This document shows positions 51,764 to 60,791 of a stretch of 64,000 bases of DNA, piece after piece. Source of the stretch: Thalassobacillus_A hwangdonensis (GTDB taxonomy: Bacteria > Bacillota > Bacilli > Bacillales > Halobacillaceae); the NCBI RefSeq assembly GCF_042675915.1, contig NZ_JBHTKL010000001.1, positions 1,178,001 through 1,242,000 of the forward strand, given 5' to 3'. The stretch's first letter is position 1; each line of letters starts with the position of its first letter. The position numbers and the translations under genes are program-made. The notes under the pieces were generated by a model that saw only the letters and a list, made by a program, of their open reading frames with translations, had not been told where the DNA came from and ran no database searches.

Positions 51764-51793
51764 GTATATTTCCTTTAAACCTTGGTCACAATA
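51764..51793 (+). promoter_or_regulatory. Sigma-F-type promoter of rsfA
   Basis: GTATA (51764-51768), 15 bases, GGTCACAATA (51784-51793) fits the forespore sigma-F consensus GYATA-N15-GGNNANAHTR at every fixed position. It is about 70 bases before the rsfA start. In B. subtilis rsfA is transcribed by sigma-F. Confidence 0.75.
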
Positions 51794-51861
51794 AAACTAA
51801 AAATTAAAAACTAGTTTTGTTAATTTACTAGAAATGATCAAAGGATAAAGGAGTGAACCCC

Positions 51862-52542
51862 ATGGCTAAAGTAAGACAAGATGCATGGTCACATGAAGAT
51901 GACCTTCTATTAGCAGAGACGGTTCTCCGTCACATTCGCGAAGGCAGTACACAATTGAGGGCATTCGATGAAGTCGGAGATGCATTGAACCGCACTTCTG
52001 CAGCATGTGGATTCAGATGGAATGCGGAAGTAAGGCAGAAATACGATCAAGCGATCGATATCGCTAAGAAGCAGCGTAAAGAAAAGAAGCGGGCAGAGGC
52101 ACGCGAGCAGACGAACAGTCCTGCTCCAAGCTTTTACAAGGAGACCCCTTCACCTACCACTCATCAGGAAACAAGCGTAGAAAGCCACAACGAAGTGCCT
52201 GTCCAAGTGATGCAAAAACCGGAAGAGCCTTCTATCAATTTGAAAGACGTCATTCAATATTTGAAAAACCTTCAGGTGAATATGAATTCTAGTAAACAGG
52301 ATCGTTCGAAACTTGGTAAATTCGAACAGGAGAATCAACAGCTTCGTGAGGAAAACGATCGACTACAGAAAAACTGTCTTCAGTTGCAAGCCCAGATGGA
52401 GACCATGCAGGACGACTATCAAGCATTGATCCAAATCATGGACAGAGCCCGTAAAATGATCGTTTTCGATGAGGATGGCAATTATGCAAAGCCACAGTTC
52501 CGCATGGAGCGTAATGGAAATCTGGAGCAGGTAGCGCGTTAA
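51862..52542 (+). CDS. rsfA: RsfA family prespore transcription factor
   Basis: Regulator of the sigma-F regulon in the forespore. The 226-residue protein starts MAKVRQDAWSHEDDLLLAET, a Myb/SANT-like DNA-binding domain (to about residue 60, GDALNRTSAACGFRWN), followed by a variable Ser/Thr/Pro region and a C-terminal coiled coil (EQENQQLREENDRLQKN). AAAGGAGTG sets the start at 51862. B. subtilis has three paralogues (RsfA, YlbO, YwfN), so the precise orthologue is uncertain; the sigma-F promoter favours RsfA. Confidence 0.85.
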   Translation: MAKVRQDAWSHEDDLLLAETVLRHIREGSTQLRAFDEVGDALNRTSAACGFRWNAEVRQKYDQAIDIAKKQRKEKKRAEAREQTNSPAPSFYKETPSPTTHQETSVESHNEVPVQVMQKPEEPSINLKDVIQYLKNLQVNMNSSKQDRSKLGKFEQENQQLREENDRLQKNCLQLQAQMETMQDDYQALIQIMDRARKMIVFDEDGNYAKPQFRMERNGNLEQVAR

Positions 52543-52557
52543 AAGTTAATGGTATAG

Positions 52558-52591
52558 AAAAAAGCTTCGAGGATAACCTCGAAGCTTTTTT
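52558..52591. terminator. Bidirectional terminator shared by rsfA and 6S RNA
   Basis: AAAAAAGCTTCGAGG-ATAA-CCTCGAAGCTTTTTT. It terminates rsfA on the plus strand and can terminate the 6S transcript on the minus strand. Confidence 0.92.
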
Positions 52592-52793
52592 AATATGTAC
52601 GAACCAATCCCAATCGTGCCGTTGTATCATGAGTTTTGAACCCGCTCCCAGCAGGTGGGTGCCCTGTTTTACACTTCTTGCTTCCTCTTCAACTGTTAAG
52701 TAACGAGGCATGCATTCCATGTAAAAACACCAGGCTCCCGTTCAAAAAATGTTCGGTCAAAACGTACATTAGAACAACGAACACATCAGGATT
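52592..52793 (-). ncRNA. 6S-1 RNA (BsrA type)
   Basis: The minus strand reads CCTGATGTGTTCGTTGTTC at the 5' side, resembling the start of B. subtilis 6S-1 RNA. The ends pair: ATGTACG with CGTACAT, GACC with GGTT, and TGAAC with GTTCA further in, leaving a large central bulge as in 6S RNA that mimics an open promoter. It sits just upstream of aspS, the position of bsrA in B. subtilis. Length of about 200 bases fits. It binds RNA polymerase holoenzyme in the family. Confidence 0.82.
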
Positions 52794-52815
52794 GATTCAT
52801 TTACTTTGTATCCAA

Positions 52816-52844
52816 ATAATAGCATAGAATCACGGAACATTCAA
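52816..52844 (-). promoter_or_regulatory. Sigma-A promoter of 6S RNA
   Basis: TTGAAT (52839-52844), 17 bases, TATTAT (52816-52821). The predicted start would be about 15-20 bases before the mature 5' end, matching a processed precursor. Confidence 0.6.
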
Positions 52845-52899
52845 CCGTTTCATTGTATCTAAATGGTTACAATTATTACAGTAAGACTACATAGGTCTA

Positions 52900-54663
52900 T
52901 TACTTTTTAGGATTTGTTTTCAAGTGTAGTTCTTCCAGTTGCGCTTGACTGACGCCGCTCGGTGCCTGGGTCATCAGGTCTGATGCGGATGCGGTTTTAG
53001 GGAACAGGATCGTATCACGTAAATTGTTGCTGCCAGACAGCAGCATTATTATACGGTCAAGCCCGAGTGCGATTCCTCCATGTGGAGGTGCACCATATTC
53101 CAATGCATCCAGCAGGAATCCGAACTGCTCCTGTGCTTCTTCTTCGCTGAAGCCAAGGACTTCGAACATCCGGTCCTGTACTTCTTTTTTATAGATACGA
53201 AGGGAACCTCCACCTAATTCATATCCATTGAGCACTAAGTCATACGCCTGTGCGTGGACCTCTCCAGGAGCTGAAGTCAATTTTTCCATGTCTTCCTCCA
53301 CCGGCATTGTGAATGGGTGGTGGGCTGCAAAATAACGCCCTGCTTCTTCGTCATATTCAAGGAGTGGCCAATCGGTCACCCAAAGGAAATTGAATTTGCT
53401 CTCGTCGATCAGTTCAAGCTCTTTTCCTAGTTTCAGTCGCAACGCTCCAAGGCTTTCCTGTACGACGGATACTTGATCGGCTACGAACAACACCAGATCT
53501 CCTGCTTCTACCTCAAGTGATTGACGAAGTGCATTTTGTACAGATTCGTCAAGGAACTTGCTGATCGGACCTGCCATTGTGCTTTCCTCTGCCTTCAGCC
53601 AAGCTAGCCCTTTCGCTCCGAATCCTTTGATGAAGTCGGTCAGTTTATCCAGGTCCTTACGGGAGAAGTCTGCAGCAGCACCTTTGACATTCAATGCGCT
53701 TACCTGACCCCCGGATTCAACTGCACCGGCAAACACCTTAAATCCGGAATCTTTGACGATTTCCGACACGTTCACCAGTTCCATTCCAAAACGGGTATCC
53801 GGTTTGTCGGAGCCGAAACGTTCCATCGCTTCTTCATAGCTCATACGTGGAAGCGGCGTCTCCAATTCGATTCCTTTGACCTCATTCATCACTTTCTTCA
53901 TCATGCGTTCGGTCATGGCCATGATGTCCTCTTGTGTCATGAATGATGTTTCAATGTCGATCTGAGTAAATTCAGGCTGACGATCCGCCCGCAAGTCTTC
54001 ATCACGGAAGCAGCGTGCTATCTGATAATACTTTTCAAACCCGGACATCATCAATAATTGTTTGAACAACTGAGGTGATTGTGGCAATGCGTAAAATTCT
54101 TCGGGATGTACACGGCTTGGAACAAGGTAGTCACGAGCTCCTTCTGGTGTACTCTTCGTAAGAATCGGCGTCTCCATCTCCAGATATTCTTCCTCATTAA
54201 GGAAGTTTCGGATGACCTGGTTTGTCTGGTGGCGCAGTTTGAACGTTTCCTGCATCGGTTTTCTGCGCAAGTCAAGGTAACGATACTTCAGACGCAGTTC
54301 CTCTGCTACATCCGTTTCATCTTGGATCATGAATGGTGTCGTTTTTGCTTTGTTGATCACTTCCAGGCTTTCGGCGTGAACTTCAATCATACCTGTTGAA
54401 ATGTTCGTGTTCTGCGTACCTTCACTTCTTGCAAGCACTTCTCCTTCAATTTCCAGCACATATTCACTTCGCACATCCTCAGCCTGCTCCAGGGCAGCCT
54501 TGGATACTTCGGGGTTGAAGACGACCTGCACGATTCCTGAACGGTCACGTAAGTCGATGAAGATCAACCCGCCCAGGTCACGGCGCTTCTGCACCCAGCC
54601 TTTCAATAATACTTTCTCTCCGATTTTCGATTGTTCTAAGTGTCCACAATGGTGTCGTTCCAT
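52900..54663 (-). CDS. aspS: Aspartyl-tRNA synthetase
   Basis: Class II enzyme charging tRNA-Asp. The 587-residue product has an N-terminal OB anticodon-binding domain (RRDLGGLIFIDLRDRSGIVQ), catalytic motifs (FRDEDLRADRQPEFTQID) and a GAD insert domain, and ends GLDRIIMLLSG then KTASASDLMTQAPSGVS. Three consecutive ATGs occur; the third (54663) is chosen because AGGAGGAG is 7-8 bases before it. It follows hisS two bases after its stop and shares its T-box. Confidence 0.97.
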   Translation of the reverse strand: MERHHCGHLEQSKIGEKVLLKGWVQKRRDLGGLIFIDLRDRSGIVQVVFNPEVSKAALEQAEDVRSEYVLEIEGEVLARSEGTQNTNISTGMIEVHAESLEVINKAKTTPFMIQDETDVAEELRLKYRYLDLRRKPMQETFKLRHQTNQVIRNFLNEEEYLEMETPILTKSTPEGARDYLVPSRVHPEEFYALPQSPQLFKQLLMMSGFEKYYQIARCFRDEDLRADRQPEFTQIDIETSFMTQEDIMAMTERMMKKVMNEVKGIELETPLPRMSYEEAMERFGSDKPDTRFGMELVNVSEIVKDSGFKVFAGAVESGGQVSALNVKGAAADFSRKDLDKLTDFIKGFGAKGLAWLKAEESTMAGPISKFLDESVQNALRQSLEVEAGDLVLFVADQVSVVQESLGALRLKLGKELELIDESKFNFLWVTDWPLLEYDEEAGRYFAAHHPFTMPVEEDMEKLTSAPGEVHAQAYDLVLNGYELGGGSLRIYKKEVQDRMFEVLGFSEEEAQEQFGFLLDALEYGAPPHGGIALGLDRIIMLLSGSNNLRDTILFPKTASASDLMTQAPSGVSQAQLEELHLKTNPKK

Positions 54664-54665
54664 CA

Positions 54666-55946
54666 TCATTCTCCTCCTGCCAGTTCCTTTTTCATATGTT
54701 CGGTAATGTTTTCAAAAGCGATTTGCACTTGATCGCCGGTGTCCATATTTTTCACATTGATTTTTTGTTCGGCAAGTTCATTCTCACCCAAGATAAGCAC
54801 GTATTTAGCATTGTAACGATCAGCAGCCTTGAATTGCGCCTTCATTTTCCGCTGCATGTAATCTTTGTCCACTTGAATGCCTGATTTTCTCAGCTCATAA
54901 GTCAATTTCAAAGCTTGCTTTTCCGCTTCTTCTCCAATGGCGATAAAATAGCAATCCAACGCATCATCCAATGGTAGTTCGATTCCTTCTGCTTCCAGTG
55001 CCATAAGAAGACGTTCGATACTTAATGCAAAACCGATACCCGGTGTTTCCGGACCTCCGATTTCTTCGACAAGCCCGTTATAACGGCCACCGCCACTCAA
55101 CGTCGTAATTGCCCCGAAGCCTTCAGCATCACTCATGATTTCAAATGCAGTGTGATTGTAGTAATCAAGACCTCGGACAAGATTTTTATCTACAACGTAA
55201 TTAATGCCCATCGTATCAAGATTCGCTTTCACCTGTTCAAAATAATTCCGCGAATATTCATTCAAGTGTTCAAGAATGGATGGGGCGGTTGCCATCGCCG
55301 GATGGTTGCGATCTTTTTTACAATCCAGCACACGTAATGGGTTCTTATCGAGACGGACCTGACAGTCTGCGCATAACTCCTCACGGTGTGGGTCGAAATG
55401 ATTGACCAGTGCCTGCCTGTGGCTCTCACGGCTTTCTGTATCTCCTAAGCTGTTGATGACAAGCTTCAGTGACTTAAGCCCGAATTCCTGATAGGCACTC
55501 ATTGCAAGTGCGAGTACTTCTGCATCTACACCTGGATCAGCACTTCCAAGCGCTTCGATTCCAAACTGGACGAATTGCCTCGTTCTTCCCTGTTGCGGTC
55601 TTTCATAACGGAACATTGGCCCGATATAGAATAATTTCGTCGGCTGGTTCGGTAGACCGAATAGTTTATTTTCAACAAAAGAACGTACGACAGAAGCTGT
55701 TCCTTCCGGTCGAAGGGTAAGGCTTCTCCCCCCTCGATCTTCAAAGGTATACATTTCTTTCTGAACGATATCTGTCGTATCCCCGACACCTCGCTGGAAT
55801 AATTCCGTGTGCTCAAACAACGGAGTACGGATTTCCTTATAGTTATATCTGTTGCACAAATCCTTCAGATTCTCTTCAATGTATTGCCATTTCTCTGAAT
55901 TACCAGGAAGTATATCCTGCGTACCTCTTGGGAGTTTCATACTCAT
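54666..55946 (-). CDS. hisS: Histidyl-tRNA synthetase
   Basis: Class II enzyme charging tRNA-His. The 426-residue product has MKLPRGTQDILPG, motif 2 (FRYERPQQGRTRQFVQFGIEA), the His-specific VRGLDYYNHTAFE and the C-terminal anticodon domain. GTAGGAGG precedes the ATG. First gene of a hisS-aspS operon with a T-box leader and a terminator upstream, as in B. subtilis. Confidence 0.97.
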   Translation of the reverse strand: MSMKLPRGTQDILPGNSEKWQYIEENLKDLCNRYNYKEIRTPLFEHTELFQRGVGDTTDIVQKEMYTFEDRGGRSLTLRPEGTASVVRSFVENKLFGLPNQPTKLFYIGPMFRYERPQQGRTRQFVQFGIEALGSADPGVDAEVLALAMSAYQEFGLKSLKLVINSLGDTESRESHRQALVNHFDPHREELCADCQVRLDKNPLRVLDCKKDRNHPAMATAPSILEHLNEYSRNYFEQVKANLDTMGINYVVDKNLVRGLDYYNHTAFEIMSDAEGFGAITTLSGGGRYNGLVEEIGGPETPGIGFALSIERLLMALEAEGIELPLDDALDCYFIAIGEEAEKQALKLTYELRKSGIQVDKDYMQRKMKAQFKAADRYNAKYVLILGENELAEQKINVKNMDTGDQVQIAFENITEHMKKELAGGE

Positions 55947-55997
55947 TTTTCATATCCTCCTACGAATGAAATGTAACGAATTGGAAACAATTGCATA

Positions 55998-56266
55998 TAA
56001 AAAACTCCCGTCCCTAAAAATAAGGGACGGGAGTTATACCCGCGTTGCCACCCTGGTTGAGACGTCGTTCATGACATCTCCACTCAATACAGTTAACGCC
56101 TGCATACGTCTGTATCTACTCGGCTTTCGACACAGAACCTAAAGAACGTCTTTCACCGGTGCATCGCGTGGAAATACTTTCAGCCAGTGGCATTTCCTCT
56201 CTGGACGGATGGGGTTCCGGTTACTCTTTCCATCATCGGTTTTTTTCGAATCATTTTTTGAATTGA
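55998..56266 (-). promoter_or_regulatory. T-box riboswitch of hisS-aspS (Asp specifier)
   Basis: T-box AGGGTGGCAACGCGG at 56040-56054 (minus) and terminator ACTCCCGTCCCT/AGGGACGGGAGT with T6 (55999-56034). In stem I, AGTA plus ACCGG...CCGGT is followed by AAA-GAC-G-TTC, which aligns with the alaS leader's GAA-GCT-A-TTC. The specifier is therefore GAC (56148-56150), an Asp codon, although the first gene is hisS. Confidence 0.92.
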
Positions 56267-56271
56267 TTATT

Positions 56272-56300
56272 ATCATATGACGGACAAAAGCCGATGTCAA
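56272..56300 (-). promoter_or_regulatory. Sigma-A promoter of hisS-aspS
   Basis: TTGACA (56295-56300), 17 bases, TATGAT (56272-56277), just ahead of the T-box. Beyond it, 56301-56433 shows no signal other than the yrvJ ribosome site. Confidence 0.85.
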
Positions 56301-56433
56301 GAACTTTACTATTTTTTCTCTCAGCTATTCACTGATTCATCATTTCAACCGATAGATAGATTAAAGGATATTTCATCTGTCCTGTCGAATAAGGGAAGTT
56401 AATCAAGTACTGAAAAAAGGAGGTAGGTAATCG

Positions 56434-57918
56434 TTGTCCCGTTTCAAGTTTCTGTTATCATTCGTAGTTTTTTCTTGTTTATTCCTTGTTGTTTTACAGG
56501 AACAGCCTGTTGAGGCGAGTGAAGCCACTGTGAAGGTGGACAAGCTCAATGTCCGTTCCGGTCCTGGACTGAATCATTCACGTATTGGCCAGGTGGAGCG
56601 AAATGATACTTTTAAGATTATCAATGAAAAGAACAATTGGGTCCAGCTTCAGCTCCCAGCCAAAACCGGTTGGGTTGCCAAGTGGCTCGTTACCATTGAG
56701 GGGACGGAGCAAATCAAATCGGATGTGAATTACTTGAGAGTACGGGCAGATGCAACAACCAGCTCGACCATCCTTGGACATCTGATGAAGAATGAGAAGG
56801 TTCACAAGGTTACAGAGAGAGGTAAGTGGCTGCAGGTTGCATGGAAAGGAAAATCCGGGTGGGTACATAGGGACTTTACAAGCTCTGTTTCTAAGCCTGT
56901 TCATACAAGTCAACCGTCAACACCAACCCCTTCTCAGCAGGAAGTCATCGGAACCGTAGTCGTGCAGACTCCGATTCTTAATGTAAGGGATGCCGGTTCA
57001 CTGAAGGGAAAACGGATCAGCCAAGTCAGAAAAGGGGATGAACTTGCCCTTCTAAAGGAACAAAACGGCTGGTACCAGATCAAGCTTTCAAACGGAAGCA
57101 CTGGTTGGATAGCAAACTGGCTGGCAAAGAAAAAGCCTGCTCAGGAACAGGCCTCAACCTTGTTGACATTGAATTATAATGCAACTAATTTACGGAGCGG
57201 CCCCTCAACAAGCTATACCATCGTCGCAAGAGGTAACCAAGGGGATCAGTACCGTGTGATCAGCAAGCATGATGAATGGTACAAAATCCAGCTGACAAAC
57301 GGCAAAGACGCCTATGTAGCAGGATGGATCGTGTCATTGAATAACGGAGGAAGCTCCTCTCCTGAACCGAAAACAAACGGATTGAAAAATAAACTCATCG
57401 TCATTGATGCCGGTCATGGCGGACGGGATGTCGGTGCAATCGGCATCAGTGGAGTGTTCGAAAAAGATGTCACGTTCTCGACCGCTTCCAGGCTGAAAGA
57501 AAAGCTGGAACTTGCAGGTGCGAAGGTCATTCTTACCCGTGATTCTGACAGATACCTATCCTTATCAGGAAGATCCGTTCTTTCCAACTTATCGAAAGCG
57601 GATGCCTTTTTGAGTCTCCATTACAATAGCGCACCACAATTTCCAAGTGCCAGTGGGATAGGAACCTACTATTACCACAATCACAATCGAGCACTTGCAC
57701 AGACGCTCCAGACAGAAATGGTCCGAGCTACCGGGCTCCGGGATCGTGGAGTAACACACGGAAACTTCCACGTCGTAAGAGAAACAAGTGGAGCAGCAGT
57801 ACTACTGGAATTAGGTTTTATTTCCAACAGACTGGAAGAACAACTTGTACAGACATATGGATATCAGTCGAAGCTTGCTTCAGGTATCGTCAAAGGATTG
57901 GAAAACTACTTCAACTAG
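56434..57918 (+). CDS. yrvJ: Secreted N-acetylmuramoyl-L-alanine amidase YrvJ with four SH3b repeats
   Basis: A cell-wall hydrolase. The 494-residue protein has a signal peptide (MSRFKFLLSFVVFSCLFLVV, probable cleavage after VEA), four SH3b domains at about residues 30-90, 91-150, 168-232 and 240-302, each with NVRSGP/LRVRADA-type starts and GWVAKWL-type ends, and a C-terminal Amidase_3 domain with AGHGG, FEKDV, SLHYNS and LLELGFISN (zinc ligands and catalytic Glu). The start codon is TTG after AAAAAAGGAGG. Divergent from hisS. Confidence 0.93.
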   Translation: MSRFKFLLSFVVFSCLFLVVLQEQPVEASEATVKVDKLNVRSGPGLNHSRIGQVERNDTFKIINEKNNWVQLQLPAKTGWVAKWLVTIEGTEQIKSDVNYLRVRADATTSSTILGHLMKNEKVHKVTERGKWLQVAWKGKSGWVHRDFTSSVSKPVHTSQPSTPTPSQQEVIGTVVVQTPILNVRDAGSLKGKRISQVRKGDELALLKEQNGWYQIKLSNGSTGWIANWLAKKKPAQEQASTLLTLNYNATNLRSGPSTSYTIVARGNQGDQYRVISKHDEWYKIQLTNGKDAYVAGWIVSLNNGGSSSPEPKTNGLKNKLIVIDAGHGGRDVGAIGISGVFEKDVTFSTASRLKEKLELAGAKVILTRDSDRYLSLSGRSVLSNLSKADAFLSLHYNSAPQFPSASGIGTYYYHNHNRALAQTLQTEMVRATGLRDRGVTHGNFHVVRETSGAAVLLELGFISNRLEEQLVQTYGYQSKLASGIVKGLENYFN

Positions 57919-57955
57919 TAAAAGAGGATGGCGGCTGCCATCCTCTTATTTTTAT
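57919..57955. terminator. Bidirectional terminator between yrvJ and dtd
   Basis: AAGAGGATGGC-GGCT-GCCATCCTCTT with A and T runs on both sides, between two convergent genes. Confidence 0.9.
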
Positions 57956-58398
57956 CTTTCATTGCTATCCAAAATGAGTGTTACAGGTCCAACGTTATTC
58001 AGACGTACATCCATCATTTCACCGAATACGCCTTTTTCCACAGCCACACCCGCTTCCGTCACCAGCTCATTGAACCGCTCATAAAGCTTAGCTGCTATTT
58101 CTGGCTTGGCAGCTGCCATAAAGTTCGGTCTTCTTCCTTTTTTGCAATCACCATAAAGGGTGAACTGCGATATCGATAACACTTTGCCACCGACATCCTT
58201 CAGGGACAGATTCATTTTTTCCTGCTCGTCCTCGAAGATTCTGAGATTGGTAATCTTATTCACAAGATAGGTTGCGTCTTCTTCCGTGTCTTCATGTGTT
58301 ACCCCAAGCAGGACGACCAAACCATCATCGATTTGGCCGCTCACTTCCCCATTGACGGTTACTGAAGCATCTTTCGCACGTTGTATGACAGCTCGCAT
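57952..58398 (-). CDS. dtd: D-aminoacyl-tRNA deacylase
   Basis: Removes D-amino acids and misacylated glycine from tRNA. The 148-residue product has the catalytic motifs SQFTLYGDCKKGRRP (family SQFTL) and NNVGPVTLIL (GPVT), starting MRAVIQRAKDASVTVNGE. AAGGGG precedes the ATG. It follows relA by 13 bases, the B. subtilis arrangement (yrvI). Confidence 0.96.
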   Translation of the reverse strand: MRAVIQRAKDASVTVNGEVSGQIDDGLVVLLGVTHEDTEEDATYLVNKITNLRIFEDEQEKMNLSLKDVGGKVLSISQFTLYGDCKKGRRPNFMAAAKPEIAAKLYERFNELVTEAGVAVEKGVFGEMMDVRLNNVGPVTLILDSNER

Positions 58399-58411
58399 CG
58401 CTCAAAACCCC

Positions 58412-60613
58412 TTATTGCATCATTCTTCTTACCGTATAGACTTCAGGAATCTGTTTTATTCTTTCAACGATTTTACGTAAATGATTGATATTCTGGATAA
58501 GAATCGTAATGTTGATCGTGGCCATTTTGTTACGATCCGATTTGCCTGATACTGCAGTAATATTCGTCTTCGTTTCATTTACAGCCTGCAGCACTTCATT
58601 CAACAATCCTCTTCGGTCGTATCCGGATATTTCCAAGTCCACATGGTACTGCTTTGTAATCGTACCGGTACCTTCCCATTCGACAGGCAGCAACCTCGTC
58701 TGGGCATCCTCGGTTAGGACATTCGGGCAATCCGACCGGTGGACGGAGACACCTCGTCCTTTCGTAATGTAACCGACGATTTCATCCCCTGGTACAGGAT
58801 TGCAACACTTTGATAAGCGTACAAGCAGGTTATCGACACCTTTCACCCGTACGCCTGAATCGCGTTTGGATGAAGGTCGATCCTTCGCTTCCGTCTTGAC
58901 CTCCTCCAATGTCTGTTCAAGGTTCTGCTCTTTTTCCATTTTTTGACGGAGCTTCTCTGTCAGACGTGTCGCAATCTGGGCAGCCGTAATCCCCTGGTAA
59001 CCGACAGCAGCATACATATCTTCTTCAGTACTGAAGTTGAACTTCTCTGATACGCGCTTGATATTCTCAGGGATAAGCACATCTTTCGGCGCGATATCCA
59101 TTGCTTTGATTTCACGCTCGACCGCTTCTCTGCCTTTGGAGACATTCTCATCACGTCGCTGCTTTTTGAAGAACTGCTTAATCTTATTCTTCGCCTGTGA
59201 CGTCTGTGCAAGTTTAATCCAGTCCTTAGATGGCCCATAAGAGTGCTTGGACGTCATCATTTCGACGATGTCACCTGTCTTCAATTTATAATCGAGCGGT
59301 TCCATCTTGCCGTTGACCTTCGCACCGATGGTATGATTGCCTACTTCCGTGTGGATACGGTATGCAAAATCGACCGGTACGGAACCGGATGGCAATTCGA
59401 TTACGTCGCCTCTCGGAGTGAAGACGTAAACCATATCGGAGAAAAGATCCATTTTCAAGGATTCCATGAACTCTTCCGCATCATGGGTTTCATTCTGCCA
59501 CTCAAGAATCTCACGGAACCAGGTCAACTTATCTTCGAAAGACTTTTTCGTCTGGTTGAGCTGGGAACCTTCTTTATACGCCCAGTGTGCAGCCACACCG
59601 AATTCAGCAATTTCATGCATCTCTGCTGTACGGATCTGAACTTCGAGCGGATCCCCTTTTGGACCGATCACTGTCGTGTGCAGCGACTGATAAAGGTTCG
59701 GTTTCGGCATCGCGATATAGTCTTTGAAACGACCTGGCATCGGTTTCCAGCATGTGTGGATGATACCAAGTACCGCATAGCAGTCTTTGATACTATTGAC
59801 AATGACCCTTACAGCAAGCAGGTCATAAATTTCATTGAACTGCTTGTTCTGAATGGCCATTTTACGATAAATACTGTAAAGATGCTTCGGTCGCCCTGAA
59901 ATGTCCGCATTGATGTTCACTTCGTCCAGACGATCCTCGATTTCCTTCATGACATCTTCGATATAAAATTCGCGTTCGTTACGCTTTTGTTTCATCAAAT
60001 GGACGATACGATAATATTGCTGTGGATTCAAATATCTTAATGCTGTATCCTCAAGCTCCCATTTGATAGTGGAAATACCGAGCCGATGTGCAAGCGGAGC
60101 AAAGATTTCCAACGTTTCATTCGAAATCCTCCGTTGTTTTTCGGGTGGCAAATGCTTCAATGTACGCATATTGTGGAGGCGATCCGCGAGTTTGATCAAG
60201 ATGACACGCATATCCTTCGCCATCGCGACAAACATTTTCCGATGGTTTTCTGCCTGCTGTGCCTCTTTTGACTTGTACTTGATCTTTCCTAACTTCGTTA
60301 CGCCATCAACTAGCATCGCCACTTCTTTATTGAACTCTTCCTCAATACGTTCAAGTGAAATCTCGGTATCTTCGACGACATCATGAAGAAAACCACTCGC
60401 GATGGTTTCTGGGTCCATCTCCAAATTGACCAGGATTCCTGCTACCTGGATCGGATGGATGATATAAGGTTCCCCGGATTTGCGGAATTGTTCTTTATGT
60501 GCCTCTTCAGCAAATTCATAGGCACGACGAATAAAATCGGTACCTTCCTCTGGTAAATACCGACCTGCTTGTTCAATTACCTCTTCCGCAGTTAAAATAT
60601 TGTCTTTCGACAT
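58412..60613 (-). CDS. relA: Bifunctional (p)ppGpp synthetase/hydrolase RelA
   Basis: Makes and degrades the alarmone (p)ppGpp. The 733-residue protein has an HD hydrolase domain (FLHDVVEDTE near residue 75, LADRLHNMRTL), a synthetase domain with KPNLYQSLHTTVIG and AEFGVAAHWAYKEG, TGS (VYVFTPRGDVIELPSGSVPVDFAY), a zinc-finger region (LSKCCNPVPGDEIVGYITKG) and an ACT domain. Full length, so both activities are expected. AGGGTGATAAC precedes the ATG. Upstream is apt. Confidence 0.97.
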   Translation of the reverse strand: MSKDNILTAEEVIEQAGRYLPEEGTDFIRRAYEFAEEAHKEQFRKSGEPYIIHPIQVAGILVNLEMDPETIASGFLHDVVEDTEISLERIEEEFNKEVAMLVDGVTKLGKIKYKSKEAQQAENHRKMFVAMAKDMRVILIKLADRLHNMRTLKHLPPEKQRRISNETLEIFAPLAHRLGISTIKWELEDTALRYLNPQQYYRIVHLMKQKRNEREFYIEDVMKEIEDRLDEVNINADISGRPKHLYSIYRKMAIQNKQFNEIYDLLAVRVIVNSIKDCYAVLGIIHTCWKPMPGRFKDYIAMPKPNLYQSLHTTVIGPKGDPLEVQIRTAEMHEIAEFGVAAHWAYKEGSQLNQTKKSFEDKLTWFREILEWQNETHDAEEFMESLKMDLFSDMVYVFTPRGDVIELPSGSVPVDFAYRIHTEVGNHTIGAKVNGKMEPLDYKLKTGDIVEMMTSKHSYGPSKDWIKLAQTSQAKNKIKQFFKKQRRDENVSKGREAVEREIKAMDIAPKDVLIPENIKRVSEKFNFSTEEDMYAAVGYQGITAAQIATRLTEKLRQKMEKEQNLEQTLEEVKTEAKDRPSSKRDSGVRVKGVDNLLVRLSKCCNPVPGDEIVGYITKGRGVSVHRSDCPNVLTEDAQTRLLPVEWEGTGTITKQYHVDLEISGYDRRGLLNEVLQAVNETKTNITAVSGKSDRNKMATINITILIQNINHLRKIVERIKQIPEVYTVRRMMQ

Positions 60614-60758
60614 GTTATCACCCTGGTTTCATTACTTACTTCCATACTCTTTGATGCGCTAAATTAGTAGTTGTCTTCCATTATCGAAAAAAGAATGCCA
60701 AATGTAAAGCGAAAAATTTTCCCACATTATGTCGAAACCTGCTGTTTCAATGTATAAA

Positions 60759-60790
60759 CAAGGAGTACTCGTAACGAGCACTCCTCTTTT
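60759..60790 (-). terminator. Weak terminator-like hairpin after apt
   Basis: GGAGT-A-CTCG/CGAG-C-ACTCC hairpin, but the T run on the minus strand is broken (TTGTTTA). It may be only partly effective. Confidence 0.5.
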
Positions 60791-60791
60791 A

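Noticed and set aside
59243..59899. 218-residue plus-strand frame
   Set aside because: Antisense to relA, with no promoter, ribosome site or family resemblance.
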